This document shows, one piece after another, positions 54,600-63,772 of a DNA stretch of 64,000 nt; the first letter of the stretch is position 1; every line of letters starts with the position of its first letter. The stretch is from positions 14,384,001-14,448,000 of the forward strand of contig NC_053191.1 in assembly GCF_905163445.1 (NCBI RefSeq). The letters run 5' to 3'. Both the position numbers and the translations under genes were made by a program. Under the pieces are notes generated by a model. The model searched no databases. It was not told the origin of the DNA and was given only the letters and a program-made list of their open reading frames with translations. This DNA is from Pararge aegeria (lineage: Eukaryota > Arthropoda > Insecta > Lepidoptera > Nymphalidae).

Positions 54600-54914
54600 T
54601 CTAAGGATCAGCAGAGGATTTAAAATTAAAAATAAAAAGAATCACGATCAGCCTAACTTTAATTTACAAATTTCAATTTTAACAAAAAAAATAAACATAA
54701 CCAAAATAAAAACAGATCCATTAAATAAGCACACAATAACACGCAAATTATCACAAAAAATAACAATTAAGTAATACAAGAAAAATGGCTCACGTGACCC
54801 GATATGCACAGCACACACAATGTTCTTCATTGAGATCCAACGAACAAATGAATTTATGACGGTACTGTGCTTGGTTTTATAGGAGGGTCGGTATCGGTGG
54901 GGGATGCGGCTAAC
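54600..54914 (-). repeat. LTR (3-prime LTR of the minus-strand element)
   Basis: Minus strand begins GTTAGCCGCATCC and has a TATA-like CCTATAAAACC about 30 nt in, as in a promoter-bearing LTR. Same length and sequence as 57086-57400. Confidence 0.92.
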
Positions 54915-55009
54915 ACGGCCTCTCCTGACGAAGGGTCGTCCCTGACCCGTTGATATGGTGTGGTGCTGGGGGCAGCATCAGCCAACGCCGATGGTCCTGC
55001 CTAAGGATC

Positions 55010-55098
55010 AAAATCCAACAGAGGCATGGAGGATCCGGTGCCCGATCCCGGTGCTGCGGGGTCTGACGGACTTTCTTCAGTTTCGTCATCTGTAGGGA
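55010..55098 (-). pseudogene. Gypsy polyprotein acidic C-terminal tail
   Basis: Minus-strand frame PTDDETEESPSDPAAPGSGT and then GSSMPLLDFDP ends in TAG at 55012-55010, about 100 bp before the 3-prime LTR. Low-complexity acidic tails are common at the end of such pol products. An AGGAGAGG purine patch next to the LTR may be the polypurine tract. Confidence 0.6.
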
Positions 55099-55411
55099 AA
55101 CCAACATGTTAGAAAGAAGATCCAGCGTACCAGAAGTTATCACAATCAGCTCAGTCTTCTTTCACTATGACGCTTTCACACAATCCATACGTCACGCAAC
55201 TCAGATCATCTTAAACACAGTCTTACAAACATCACCTCAGAGACGTCTCAAAATAAGAAAATAGGGCCCTGTTACTCTTATCCTTGTTCTTCGTTGACAC
55301 CTCCAGGCGGCAGCCGTCTGCCAAACACTGACCGCTTCGTCGACCGCCCCATGACTGGTTGCAGATGTCATCTCCAACGCGCTCACGCGTTCACCCAATC
55401 AAGGGTCTACT

Positions 55412-55519
55412 GTCCGACTGAGTGCTTAGCACTGCTGACTACGGACCAGTCCACACAACTTGGACGTCCGACTGAGTGCTTAGCACTGCTGACTACGGAC
55501 CAGTCCACACAACTTGGAC
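55412..55519 (+). repeat. 54-bp tandem duplication inside the LTR element
   Basis: Two adjacent exact copies of a 54-bp unit (55412-55465 and 55466-55519), each starting GTCCGACTGAGTGCTTAGCA. Confidence 0.95.
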
Positions 55520-55771
55520 TTCGCGTTAACACACATGCGTGCCTTCACGCCGACGGTTACTCTTAACCGTCTACCCGACTAGGTGCCTCGCACCCCTCAC
55601 GGGTCTGCCAACCGAGCCATTTACCTTAACCCACCACCACTACCTACGACGCTGTCGATCGCCATCCACTATCCTAACACAGCTTAAGCTAACCTTTGAA
55701 ATTTACTAACCGTGTTTTAAATTGAGTTTACTACTTTTAATTTGTCCTATTCCGCTAAGAGGTCTTTCTAT

Positions 55772-55808
55772 GAGAGAGAGAGAGAGAACCTACCTACCTA
55801 CCTACCTA
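55772..55808 (+). repeat. GA and CTAC microsatellites
   Basis: (GA)7-8 near 55772-55787 is followed directly by (ACCT)n to 55808, between the integrase remnant and the tandem duplication. Confidence 0.9.
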
Positions 55809-55892
55809 TACATGTGGGAAAATAGGTCTTGTTCATTTTTGTTACTAAATAGGATAGCGACAAACAGAGCCACAAGCAGTGTTTAAATGCGA

Positions 55893-56281
55893 TTAAGATA
55901 AAATCGGTTGCATTCTTATTGCCAAAGAACGCAGCACACGTCTCCGGACACCACTCGCCCGCCAAGGCACCATGTATTGCGCAGCCGCTTGCGTCGTTTT
56001 CCCATAGCTGCCGCTCAACAGCTTGAGCTCGTAACGACCGCTCGGCAGTGCGCCGACCACTCTATACGGACCGCGCATCCCAGGATCTTTTTTTACTGTC
56101 GACTGAGAAATTTTATCACAAACACAAGATCCCCAACCGCATACTGACGAGGTGGATGCCTATGCCGATTCGCATACTCGTCCTGGCGACCTTGGTTTTC
56201 TCGAAGGAGTGGTCTCGTTCTGTGCCTCATAACCGATGCTACTGGCGTCTGTGTGAACCGCGGTGGGTAATTTATGATCAA
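55893..56281 (-). pseudogene. Gypsy integrase C-terminal fragment (GPY module), frameshifted
   Basis: GRQDEYANRHRHPPRQYAVG in one frame is followed, after a frameshift near 56085, by GPYRVVGALPSGRYELKLLS and GKTTQAAAQYMVPW. The GPY/F module is diagnostic of Ty3/gypsy integrases. No catalytic core (D,D-35-E) precedes it. Confidence 0.9.
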
Positions 56282-56295
56282 AGATAGCCAAGATT

Positions 56296-56774
56296 GGCTC
56301 GCTGGTCAAGTGTCGGATGAGGTCTTGGCGTACCTTTTCTTGTTCGTCTCCCCAGTGAAATGATACCCCTTTTCATGTCACATAGGCGATGCACCCAGTC
56401 TTGGTTGCATCATGGTAACGGCAAAAATAGCCAGCGAGACCTAGGAATTGCCTTACCTGTTTGACATTCCCTGGTGGTGGAATCTTCGCCAGTGCTTCCA
56501 CTTTTCTGGGGCTCGGCTTAACCTGACCTTGACTCACTATTCTACCAAGATATTCAACCTCGGTAGTAAGGAAGTCGCATTTTCGAAGGTTGATTGAGAA
56601 CCCCGCAAACGTGAGAGTATTCAGTACACGGCGCAGCAGCTCAATGCCTTCAGGAACAGAGTTGCTAAGGAGCAAGACATCGTCGACATAAACTAACACC
56701 TTACCTTCATCTATGAGAGCGCGACCTACGATTACGTCGATCAACACTAGTCGAACGTGACAGAGTCCTATCAC
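56296..56774 (-). pseudogene. Gypsy reverse transcriptase / RNase H fragment
   Basis: Minus strand shows the polymerase active-site motif YVDD (VLVYVDDVLLL), then INLRKCDF, VEYLGRIVSQGQVKPSP and VRQFLGLAGYFCR. A shifted frame then carries FDHKLPTAVHTDASSIGY, the first RNase H block with its Asp. The N-terminal half of RT is gone and a frameshift lies near 56380. Confidence 0.92.
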
Positions 56775-57085
56775 GGGAATTTGCCCTATCGCTATAATGG
56801 CGTAGTGGTGTTAGACTTCTCTAATAGCTACGCAAATGTGATCGTGATCTACTTCGCGTTTTACCACGCTTACTTGTGCGCAAAGGGCTCCGCGAGCGGT
56901 GAGCCCGGCCACGTGAGCCACTGATCAAGCGATCCCTTGATCGACCACGTGGCATTATACCAATCCGATTAAAAGGGTTAGTTATACACAAAACAATTTT
57001 TTTTTTTTCTAAGACGCGGGTAGATCTGTTTCGCTCCTGGTTTTGTTTATGTGGGCTCTTTAGCAGGACTTTATCCCACTTCTGA

Positions 57086-57400
57086 TCTAAGGATCAGCAG
57101 AGGATTTAAAATTAAAAATAAAAAGAATCACGATCAGCCTAACTTTAATTTACAAATTTCAATTTTAACAAAAAAAATAAACATAACCAAAATAAAAACA
57201 GATCCATTAAATAAGCACACAATAACACGCAAATTATCACAAAAAATAACAATTAAGTAATACAAGAAAAATGGCTCACGTGACCCGATATGCACAGCAC
57301 ACACAATGTTCTTCATTGAGATCCAACGAACAAATGAATTTATGACGGTACTGTGCTTGGTTTTATAGGAGGGTCGGTATCGGTGGGGGATGCGGCTAAC
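57086..57400 (-). repeat. LTR (5-prime LTR of the minus-strand element)
   Basis: Identical to 54600-54914. A 60-codon minus frame inside each LTR has the same translation in both copies but is not a gene. It would drive transcription toward lower coordinates. Confidence 0.92.
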
Positions 57401-57871
57401 AGAATATATTCAAAATTAATTGCGATTAACTTAGTAATAAAAATATATTAATGAACTTGTTTTCCTATCGATTTTGTGCTCATTTTGAATAGAAAAATAG
57501 TTGACATTAAAAATGGGAGATTTCAGATTTTTTCCTTTTTTTATGCAACTCTAAGTGATGTTAAATTCCCATATCAATTGATTATAATACAAACTATAAG
57601 AAAATGTACCTATTTTATTTACATCACGAAATCTTGGGTAGAGATCTATGCCCAATTTAACCAGAGAAACTTCATAAGATGAGAAACTTCATTTATTATT
57701 GCTAATGAAAGCACAAAATACTCAAGTTTTAGTGTCTTTGAGTATGCTGAGACTTAAGGAACAGTTAAACGTGTCAAAATACTTTATGTGCCCGAAATAA
57801 TTCTGATCTCATTTAAACACCAACTTTGACTGAACAGAGTAAAAGTAAGCAATATGTTATTGTAGTTGCAG

Positions 57872-57926
57872 GTATTACTGCCAATCTTTGCTATAGATCT
57901 TGACATTGGGTCGGGGAAAGCAGCTA
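57872..57926 (+). CDS. Gene 2 probable coding exon 3
   Basis: Acceptor GTAGTTGCAG, donor GTAAGTATAC. Entered in phase 0 from exon 2 and leaves in phase 1; encodes VLLPIFAIDLDIGSGKAA. Short but with good splice sites at both ends and an open frame. Later exons are not visible and probably lie past 64000. It does not look like the second exon of a CD36-type protein. Confidence 0.4.
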
Positions 57927-58371
57927 GTAAGTATACAGGGTTAAATCAAAATACCAGTAAGCTCTCATCTCATATTAGTTTGCATTATTGAAACTAACAA
58001 CTTTTGTTCTACGACTTTTCAAAATTCAGTATTAATTTACTTCATACAAAAAAGCAATAAATCATGTTATTTCTGTACAGTGAGTGACATTACACTGTGA
58101 AACCAAATACACGTGATTCGACAACGGGTCAGTGACCGCACGATAGAGTCATGTTTCGCGTGCTGTAGCCAATGTTACATTACAGAGTAGTAACAAGTAG
58201 AGTGTCTATATAAAAAATGTAAAATATTAAATATGTCACAAACTATCGAGTTGAAAAAAAAGTCCTTCAGCTACAGGCCGAGCTTTCTGGTATTTTTTAT
58301 TTAATCCTGTATAACGTAGTTACGTTTTTTTTGGACAGGACAAGACAATAATTTGCCTAGTTAAAGTAAGA

Positions 58372-58420
58372 AATTCTTTGACACCATTAAATGTCTTCAA
58401 TTTAATGGTGTCAAAGAATT
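58372..58420. repeat. 21-bp perfect inverted repeat
   Basis: Arms 58372-58392 and 58400-58420 are exact complements around a 7-nt loop (GTCTTCA). Each has TTGACACCATTAAAT. About 450 bp after gene 2 exon 3. Confidence 0.93.
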
Positions 58421-58469
58421 ATTGAGAAGCGATTACGTCAAAGCCTATGAACGCGTTTAAGCATTCATA

Positions 58470-58615
58470 GGCCCTCTGACGTCCAGCCCCGCGTCTTATC
58501 CATGCCCAGGACGTAAGCTACATGTATGCCGAATATCATCAAGATCGGTTGAAAGGTTGAACTGAACAACAAACAAACAGACCCACTTCCGCATTTATAA
58601 TATTATGTATTTAAA
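58470..58615 (+). repeat. Helitron-like repeat fragment
   Basis: CGTCTTATCCATGCCCAGGA, ATGCCGAATATCATCAAGAT, CGGTTGAAAGGTTGA and CAAACAAACAGACCC, ending TTTATAATATTATG. Confidence 0.6.
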
Positions 58616-58819
58616 ATAGATATCATGTTATAATTTGTATATTGGGCACCTGTTATTATAATTTATATAATTATAGTAGATTAATACTAAGCGTTTCGAC
58701 ATTCCCGGCGGGGATCAATTTAAGAATTTAGAATTAATAATATCTTTACGTTCCCCAACAGAGAATAGGCAGCAGCTTTTTCAGTGCTACTACTACCAAT
58801 GCTCTAACTTCATAGCTGA

Positions 58820-58960
58820 TGGTGATAATATCAAAATACCCGGATACATTTGTTGTGGGCTCTTGTTGTGGGTTCAGGGCGCGTTAAGAACCCTCGAAAC
58901 TTTAGGTTTAAGTTGGCGAAAACAGTTATCACCATAACCTCACAATAATTATGTAAACAT
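58820..58960 (-). repeat. Repeat fragment shared with 36880-37015
   Basis: TTGTTGTGGGCTCTTGTTGT, GGGCGCGTTAAGAACCCTCG and AAAACAGTTATCACCATAAC. It follows an AG at 58763 that could mimic an acceptor for gene 2, but the frame there is repeat-derived. Confidence 0.55.
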
Positions 58961-59407
58961 AGTTTTATAAACGCTTCACAAGTGACTGTGATAGGCCTAA
59001 GTATAAGTATAAGAATTTTTAAATTTGTAATTCCAATAGATCCGATTGGGCTCTTTATTTGGCACATAATATATAGCCTGCATGCTGGAGATGGGCGGGG
59101 TATTGTGTGATGTTGGTGGACTTTTTTATATCTCTTAAAATAAAAAAGCGTTCATTACACATGTACGTAGTATCAGATAAACCGATTCATTATGTTATAC
59201 AAATGAGTTGTTCCTGCGGGATTTTAAAAGAACTAGAGAAAACCAGTATTAATACCTATTTGGCTTTATGTGATGACATTACGTAAATAATAGTTAGAAG
59301 TAATAATCGCAACGATCAATCGAGTTTTATGCAACAGTTTTTTGACAGTATGAAATGATGCGACGCATCCACGAATCGTTCCGTGTATGAGACCTACGAG
59401 TACAATA

Positions 59408-59790
59408 GCCATGATGACAGTAACATCGAATCGCTAAATCATATTACGAGTATATCTTACGATATACTCGTAATATGATATTTAATTTATTACGAAAAAC
59501 GTATTTCAATTTATATTCGAAGTGAGATTGGTATTTATTTTAAATAATATATAAATAAAACTCACAAACAAAATCTATCAAAACGCCGCGCTGCCGAATT
59601 GAAAATTATGTAAATATAATTTTGTACCGCTTATATTTGGAAAATCCCTGCGTAAATCAAGTATTTTGTGTTAATGTCTCAGTTGCTAATTTTTTTGATA
59701 TTAATACCAAAATCAATAATCTTTAGCTACGGAACAAGGACTTACTTAAGCCTCTAATTTGCGCATGTCACCTGGCAAGTGTTTTCGCAG
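59408..59790. repeat. Duplicated segment, copy 2 (partner 18715-19235)
   Basis: Carries GCCATGATGACAGTAACA, GAAAAACGTATTTCAATTTA, GATTGGTATTTATTTTAAAT, AAGTATTTTGTGTTAATG and ATCTTTAGCTACGGAACAAG in the same order as copy 1. A 19-bp hairpin (59438-59479) is present here only. Confidence 0.75.
59438..59479. repeat. 19-bp perfect inverted repeat
   Basis: Arms 59438-59456 (ATCATATTACGAGTATATC) and 59461-59479 around TTAC. Confidence 0.95.
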
Positions 59791-60200
59791 GAAATATTCA
59801 TTTTAAACAAAATTTGCAATTTGTATCACCAAAATTTCTCATTCCTCAAAAATCACCTTTAATTTCTGCAAAAGCAAGATAAATTATGAAAATTAAGCTT
59901 GTGAGCTACGAAACGGAGCAAGGGTCGGGGATACGGGATTATAAGACACGTGTGAAGAATAAACTTATATTCAGAGTTCACTTAGAACAACGTGACAGTC
60001 AAAATAGTCTCTGGCTAACGACCCACGCAGTGAAAGCGATATCTGGAAGCGTCCTTTTGGATTGACTAGCAAGGTAACCACAGCGTCTGGCAAGTGTCTT
60101 CGAGAGGAAAGCGTTTGTAGAATCATTTTTTTTAATTTTTCGGATGGACACTTGCCGCTAACCACCTGAGGGGCGCGTCAATATTGCGTTTTATTGTAAT

Positions 60201-60650
60201 ACTAGCTGTTGCCCGCGACTTCGTCTGCGTTTGATTTTGTTTTTTGATGTGGTATTTAATTTAGTTATAGTTCTAAAAAAATTTAAAATTTTCATGCTAA
60301 GCCTTAAATGAGGGGTTTGCTGCTGTCCGCTGAGGAGTTCTGTCCTCTTTCTCCAACCACTTTCATCAGATATACACAAAGATTGGGAAAAATTAAACAC
60401 ATATTACAACCTCTATAGTACAAAAATAATTATTTAAATCGCTTATAATTTGTCAGAGTTATGGTGTAAAATCTTCAAACACTTTGATCCCCTCTCCCAA
60501 AGGAACCGAGCGGGATAAAAAATATCCTATATTACTTCTAACACTTCCAAGAATATGTGTACAAAGTTTCATGAGGTTCGGTTAAGTAGTTTTTGCGTGA
60601 AAGCGTAACAAACAAACTTACATTGACATTTATAATATTGAGTAGGGAAG
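60201..60650 (-). mobile_element. Helitron-like element (Lep1 type), inverted copy
   Basis: Begins ACTAGCTGTTGCCCGCGACT and ends CATTTATAATATTGAGTAGG, the reverse complement of 6993-7428 over GCCACATC/GATGTGG, CTCAGCGGACAGCAGCAAAC and CACGCAAAAACTAC. No helicase coding. Confidence 0.8.
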
Positions 60651-60659
60651 TAGGGATTA

Positions 60660-60850
60660 CAAGCTTAATTGGGTACACTCCGCGAAAAGCAGGAGAATCT
60701 GTATGGTGTGATTTATAATTTCTTCAATCCTTATACTCCACACCATACAGACTATCGGCAATGTACCTATACGTACTCTACGCACGATTCCCTGCGAAAC
60801 CGGAGCATCCTCAGGAGATGTTGACTTTACAATATACTTCCGTATATCTT
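60660..60850 (-). repeat. MITE-like family K copy with internal hairpin
   Basis: AAGCTTAATTGGGTACACTC, CGCGAAAAGCAGGAGAATCT and ATTCCCTGCGAAACCGGAGC. GTATGGTGTGATTTATAATT and CTCCACACCATACAG form an internal inverted pair near 60700-60750. Confidence 0.7.
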
Positions 60851-60919
60851 AGAGCAGTTTTTCAAAGTAGGCATCATGTATAGTGGCTAAACTGGTTTTG
60901 GATATAACTAACATACAAT

Positions 60920-60931
60920 CCCCCCCCCCCC
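60920..60931 (+). repeat. Poly-C tract (C12)
   Basis: Twelve consecutive C bases in AT-rich surroundings, followed by CTTATACAGGTTAGCCC, a LINE tail fragment. Length may be unreliable in assemblies. Confidence 0.9.
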
Positions 60932-61006
60932 TTATACAGGTTAGCCCAGTTCTATATAGGACTGCATTATACACTAGTTAGGATTGCAGTCAGGGGCAAA
61001 AAAAAA

Positions 61007-61195
61007 CCCACAAAGGTTCTCTACTCCTGATATATAAAAGTCAAGGACTTTTCGAAACTACAAATTACAGTAATTTCTCACATAGCACTTATAGGATAAT
61101 ATTACCATATATATATCAAGAAAAAACACACAAAAACCCACAAAGGTTCTCTACTCCTTATATATGAAAGTCAAGGACTTTTCGAAAACCCACAA
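61007..61195 (+). repeat. Spaced direct repeat of about 55 bp
   Basis: ACCCACAAAGGTTCTCTACT ... AAAGTCAAGGACTTTTCGAAA occurs from 61007 and again from 61134. A third start (AACCCACAAAG) follows at about 61187, suggesting a decayed tandem array of period about 125 bp. Confidence 0.8.
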
Positions 61196-61709
61196 AGATA
61201 TGCCATCAACCATTCACTTCATTACATTACTTTGTAAGCTCACTGCCATCGACTATAAAAGCCATCCTTATTTCTTTAACCTTCAAATCAAAAGTGAATA
61301 GGCATTTACTAAGTAAATTCATTTAACCTTAAACCGCATCATCGTATACGGTCCGATGTGATTGCGGCAAAGCTTTTCTAACACAGCTAAACTGCTGAAT
61401 CGATTTTGATGTATTTATACCAAAAAAATTGTGTCCAATTTTAGACACCGCACATTCTGTGCAGTTTGGTTGCCTTGCAGGGATCGCTTTTAAGCCATAA
61501 GGCCTCCAATTTCAATGTGTCGTTATTATTCTGTGTTTCTTGATAAATAATACATTACACATTTTTTTAGTTACCATGGAAACTCAATAATATGTAATAT
61601 AATATTTTACATTAAAATATTCAATAATTTTGAAGCCTGGCATAATATAATAAACCTTACATTTATCCTTTATCAAATCTCAGAGCTATGGTGCAAAAGT
61701 CTAAATAAT

Positions 61710-61840
61710 ATCCAAATAATATATGTGTAATAATAAACTGAGATAAACTTCTCCTATTCCATGTTCCCGGGCTTTAGGCGATGGACACGTTAATTATATC
61801 AATTGTTAAGGGATATAATCGGTGGATATAATTTTCATCT
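61710..61840 (+). repeat. Repeat family P fragment
   Basis: CAAATAATATATGTGTAATA, ATAAACTGAGATAAACTTCT and AATTGTTAAGGGATATAATC. Related to 36580-36690. Confidence 0.6.
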
Positions 61841-61889
61841 CCTACCCGTGCTAGCACTGCTGATAAGCTTTCTGCTTAATTAATAATAA

Positions 61890-62319
61890 TAAAATAAATA
61901 ATAGTTGAAAAAAAAACTAAAAAAAACGCTTTTTATAGAAAACCGAACTAAAAAATAGAACATAAATTTTAATGAATTTAAATTAAAAATAGTGTTAAAA
62001 ATTTCAATAAATATAAATTAATAATAGTGTGAATAAAAAAAAAATTATTGTAAAAAAAGCGTGGGGTGCATGGTGTCAATAGTTATAAATATTTTATTGA
62101 CAGATATGAGTAGAGTGATTATTATTTTGATAATATCTTAAAAAGCACCCACACTTTTTTTAAATAATTTTTTTTTTATTCACACTATTATTAATTTATA
62201 TTTATTGAAATTTGTAACACTATTCTTAATTTAAATTTATTAAAATGTACTTTCTATTTTTTAGTTCGGTTTTCTATAAAAAGCGTGTTTTTAGTTTTTT
62301 TTAAACTATTATTTATTTT
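61890..62319. mobile_element. Foldback MITE with 175-180 bp inverted arms
   Basis: Left arm 61890-62069 and right arm 62145-62319 are about 90 percent complementary by eye. Shared blocks: ACGCTTTTTATAGAAAACCG, AACTAAAAAATAGAA, ATAAATTAATAATAGTGTGA. A 75-bp loop contains TGACAGATATGAGTAGAG. No coding. Confidence 0.88.
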
Positions 62320-62475
62320 CTACTATTTAGTTTGGTTTATTTTAAACTGTTATTTGATCTAATCTACTATCAATTCCGTGATAACTTATTTAAAACAGCC
62401 CATTAAAAAGTAACAGCTAACGCCCTCTACCATCTAGTAGTTTAATGCTTAACGCCATCTGTTGGAAACGCCGTA

Positions 62476-62519
62476 GGTTTTTTACATTTGGGTCTAGGGT
62501 TTTTTACATTTGGGTCTAG
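62476..62519 (+). repeat. 22-bp perfect tandem repeat
   Basis: Two adjacent copies, each beginning GGTTTTTTACATTTGGGTCT. Directly followed by ATGGTGCTG, which resembles the SINE C body (CTAGATGGCG). Confidence 0.93.
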
Positions 62520-63559
62520 ATGGTGCTGTAGTAATTTGTAATTAATAGTTCGAAAAAACTAAAAAATCTTGTTTTTTATATTGAAAATTGGAATAATCTT
62601 CTCAGATTAGAGTATTGTCATCGGTCCTCGATATGTCTACAAAGTTTGAATCAAATCTGATCGTTCAAAGTGGGTCTAAATCGCGCCCAAAGAAGTCGGT
62701 TACAAACATACAAACATACATACAAGTAAAGCTAATAAAAAGCGTGTAAAAAGAAACATCTGTCGTAGGCTACTATTCGGAATTTACACTTCTGTCCAAG
62801 GTGAATTGCACAGAATTTTGTTTTTTAATTATATAATCACTAAAGTTATGAATGGGTACGTAAATCTAACTATGTTAATATGTTTGCTTGAGACACTGAC
62901 CACTTAAAACTAAGTAAAGACACGTACGATGAGTATTATTTTTAGATTAGCAAACTCATAAATATTTATTGTCATTTTGTACGTCACTAAGATATATCAA
63001 GCTGTTAAAATGCCACACCTGTGTATGCAATGGAATTCGATAATAAATAATCGTATTTTACGGTCTTCCTTACTCGAAAATTTATTAGTTGTGTAGCAAA
63101 TTGCGTCACGAGAAAGAAAAAATTAAATTGGCTTAAACACCCTTTATACCTATAGCTTCGAAGCAACAAAGTTTATGTTGCAGGCGTCATAAATAAAATA
63201 AAAACTGCAATGATCCTCTTTGGTTTTTTTAATTGTTCTTTTATGACTGATTTTTGATATATAAAAATTTGGCGTTGTCCACCACGTAGTGTTTATATAT
63301 TTTTTGTTGTCCACCGCATCGGCTGTGTATATCTGTACATGCACCTGAGTTATGCACATGCCTTGGGCATATAATTATAATCTCAATTAATTTAATTCGA
63401 TTTTTAAATTAAATTATTTCGTACTCAGATAAATAGCTTCTCTCGTAATTAGCCTTAATCTGAGATTACACACAATAGAAGTGAGTGTATAAGTTTAATT
63501 TCTTGTTTTTGATATTATTACTGTAATTGTTTATGTCTAAAGCAATATTATAAATAAAT

Positions 63560-63660
63560 ATAAAATATAAATAAATAAACTATGACAATACACAAATCGC
63601 CATCTAGCCCCAAAGTAAGCGTAATTTGTGTTATGGGTACTAAGATAACTGATGAATATT
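63560..63660 (-). repeat. Tail of SINE family C
   Basis: ATAAATAAACTATGACAATA, CGCCATCTAGCCCCAAAGTA and AGATAACTGATGAATATTTT match the reverse of 13760-13870. Confidence 0.85.
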
Positions 63661-63772
63661 TTAATTACTTAAAACGCACATAACTTAAAAAAGTTAGAGA
63701 TGCGTACTGGAATTCGAACTCGGCCCCCCGAAAGTGAAGTCGAGCTCCTACCCAATGCGCTATCACCGCTTA
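63660..63772 (-). mobile_element. SINE family A head fused to the family C tail
   Basis: AATTACTTAAAACGCACATA, CTGGAATTCGAACTCGGCCC, GAAAGTGAAGTCGAGCTCCT and CAATGCGCTATCACCGCTT form an intact tRNA-like head with no body beyond it. Confidence 0.85.

Larger units (their letters stand above)
54600..57400 (-). mobile_element. Ty3/gypsy LTR retrotransposon, internally deleted, 5-bp TSD
   Basis: 315-bp LTRs at both ends, identical by eye, with AGAAT at 54595-54599 and 57401-57405 as target duplication. The interior is only 2.2 kb, whereas autonomous relatives are about 5 kb. Order on the minus strand: LTR, candidate primer site TCAGAAGTGGGA (57085-57074), short basic gag-like frame, reverse transcriptase C-half, start of RNase H, jump to integrase C-terminus, acidic tail, LTR. 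Missing: most of gag, protease, RT N-half, most of RNase H, integrase core. Antisense to gene 2 inside its intron 2. Confidence 0.92.
54496..57615 (+). repeat. 315-bp tandem duplication, second copy split by LTR element
   Basis: 54496-54599 continues at 57406-57615 once the element and one AGAAT are removed, restoring the sequence of the first copy. This fixes the exact ends of the insertion. Confidence 0.9.

Noticed and set aside
58763..58930. Next exon of gene 2 after 57926
   Set aside because: A CAG acceptor exists, but the A|GA GAA TAG reading stops; the other frame only stays open through repeat DNA shared with 36880-37015.
59971..60165. 64-codon minus-strand frame (RRHLPDAVVTLLVNPKGR)
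   Set aside because: Looks protein-like, but no splice sites, start context or family support; adjacent to repeats. Kept out of the annotation.
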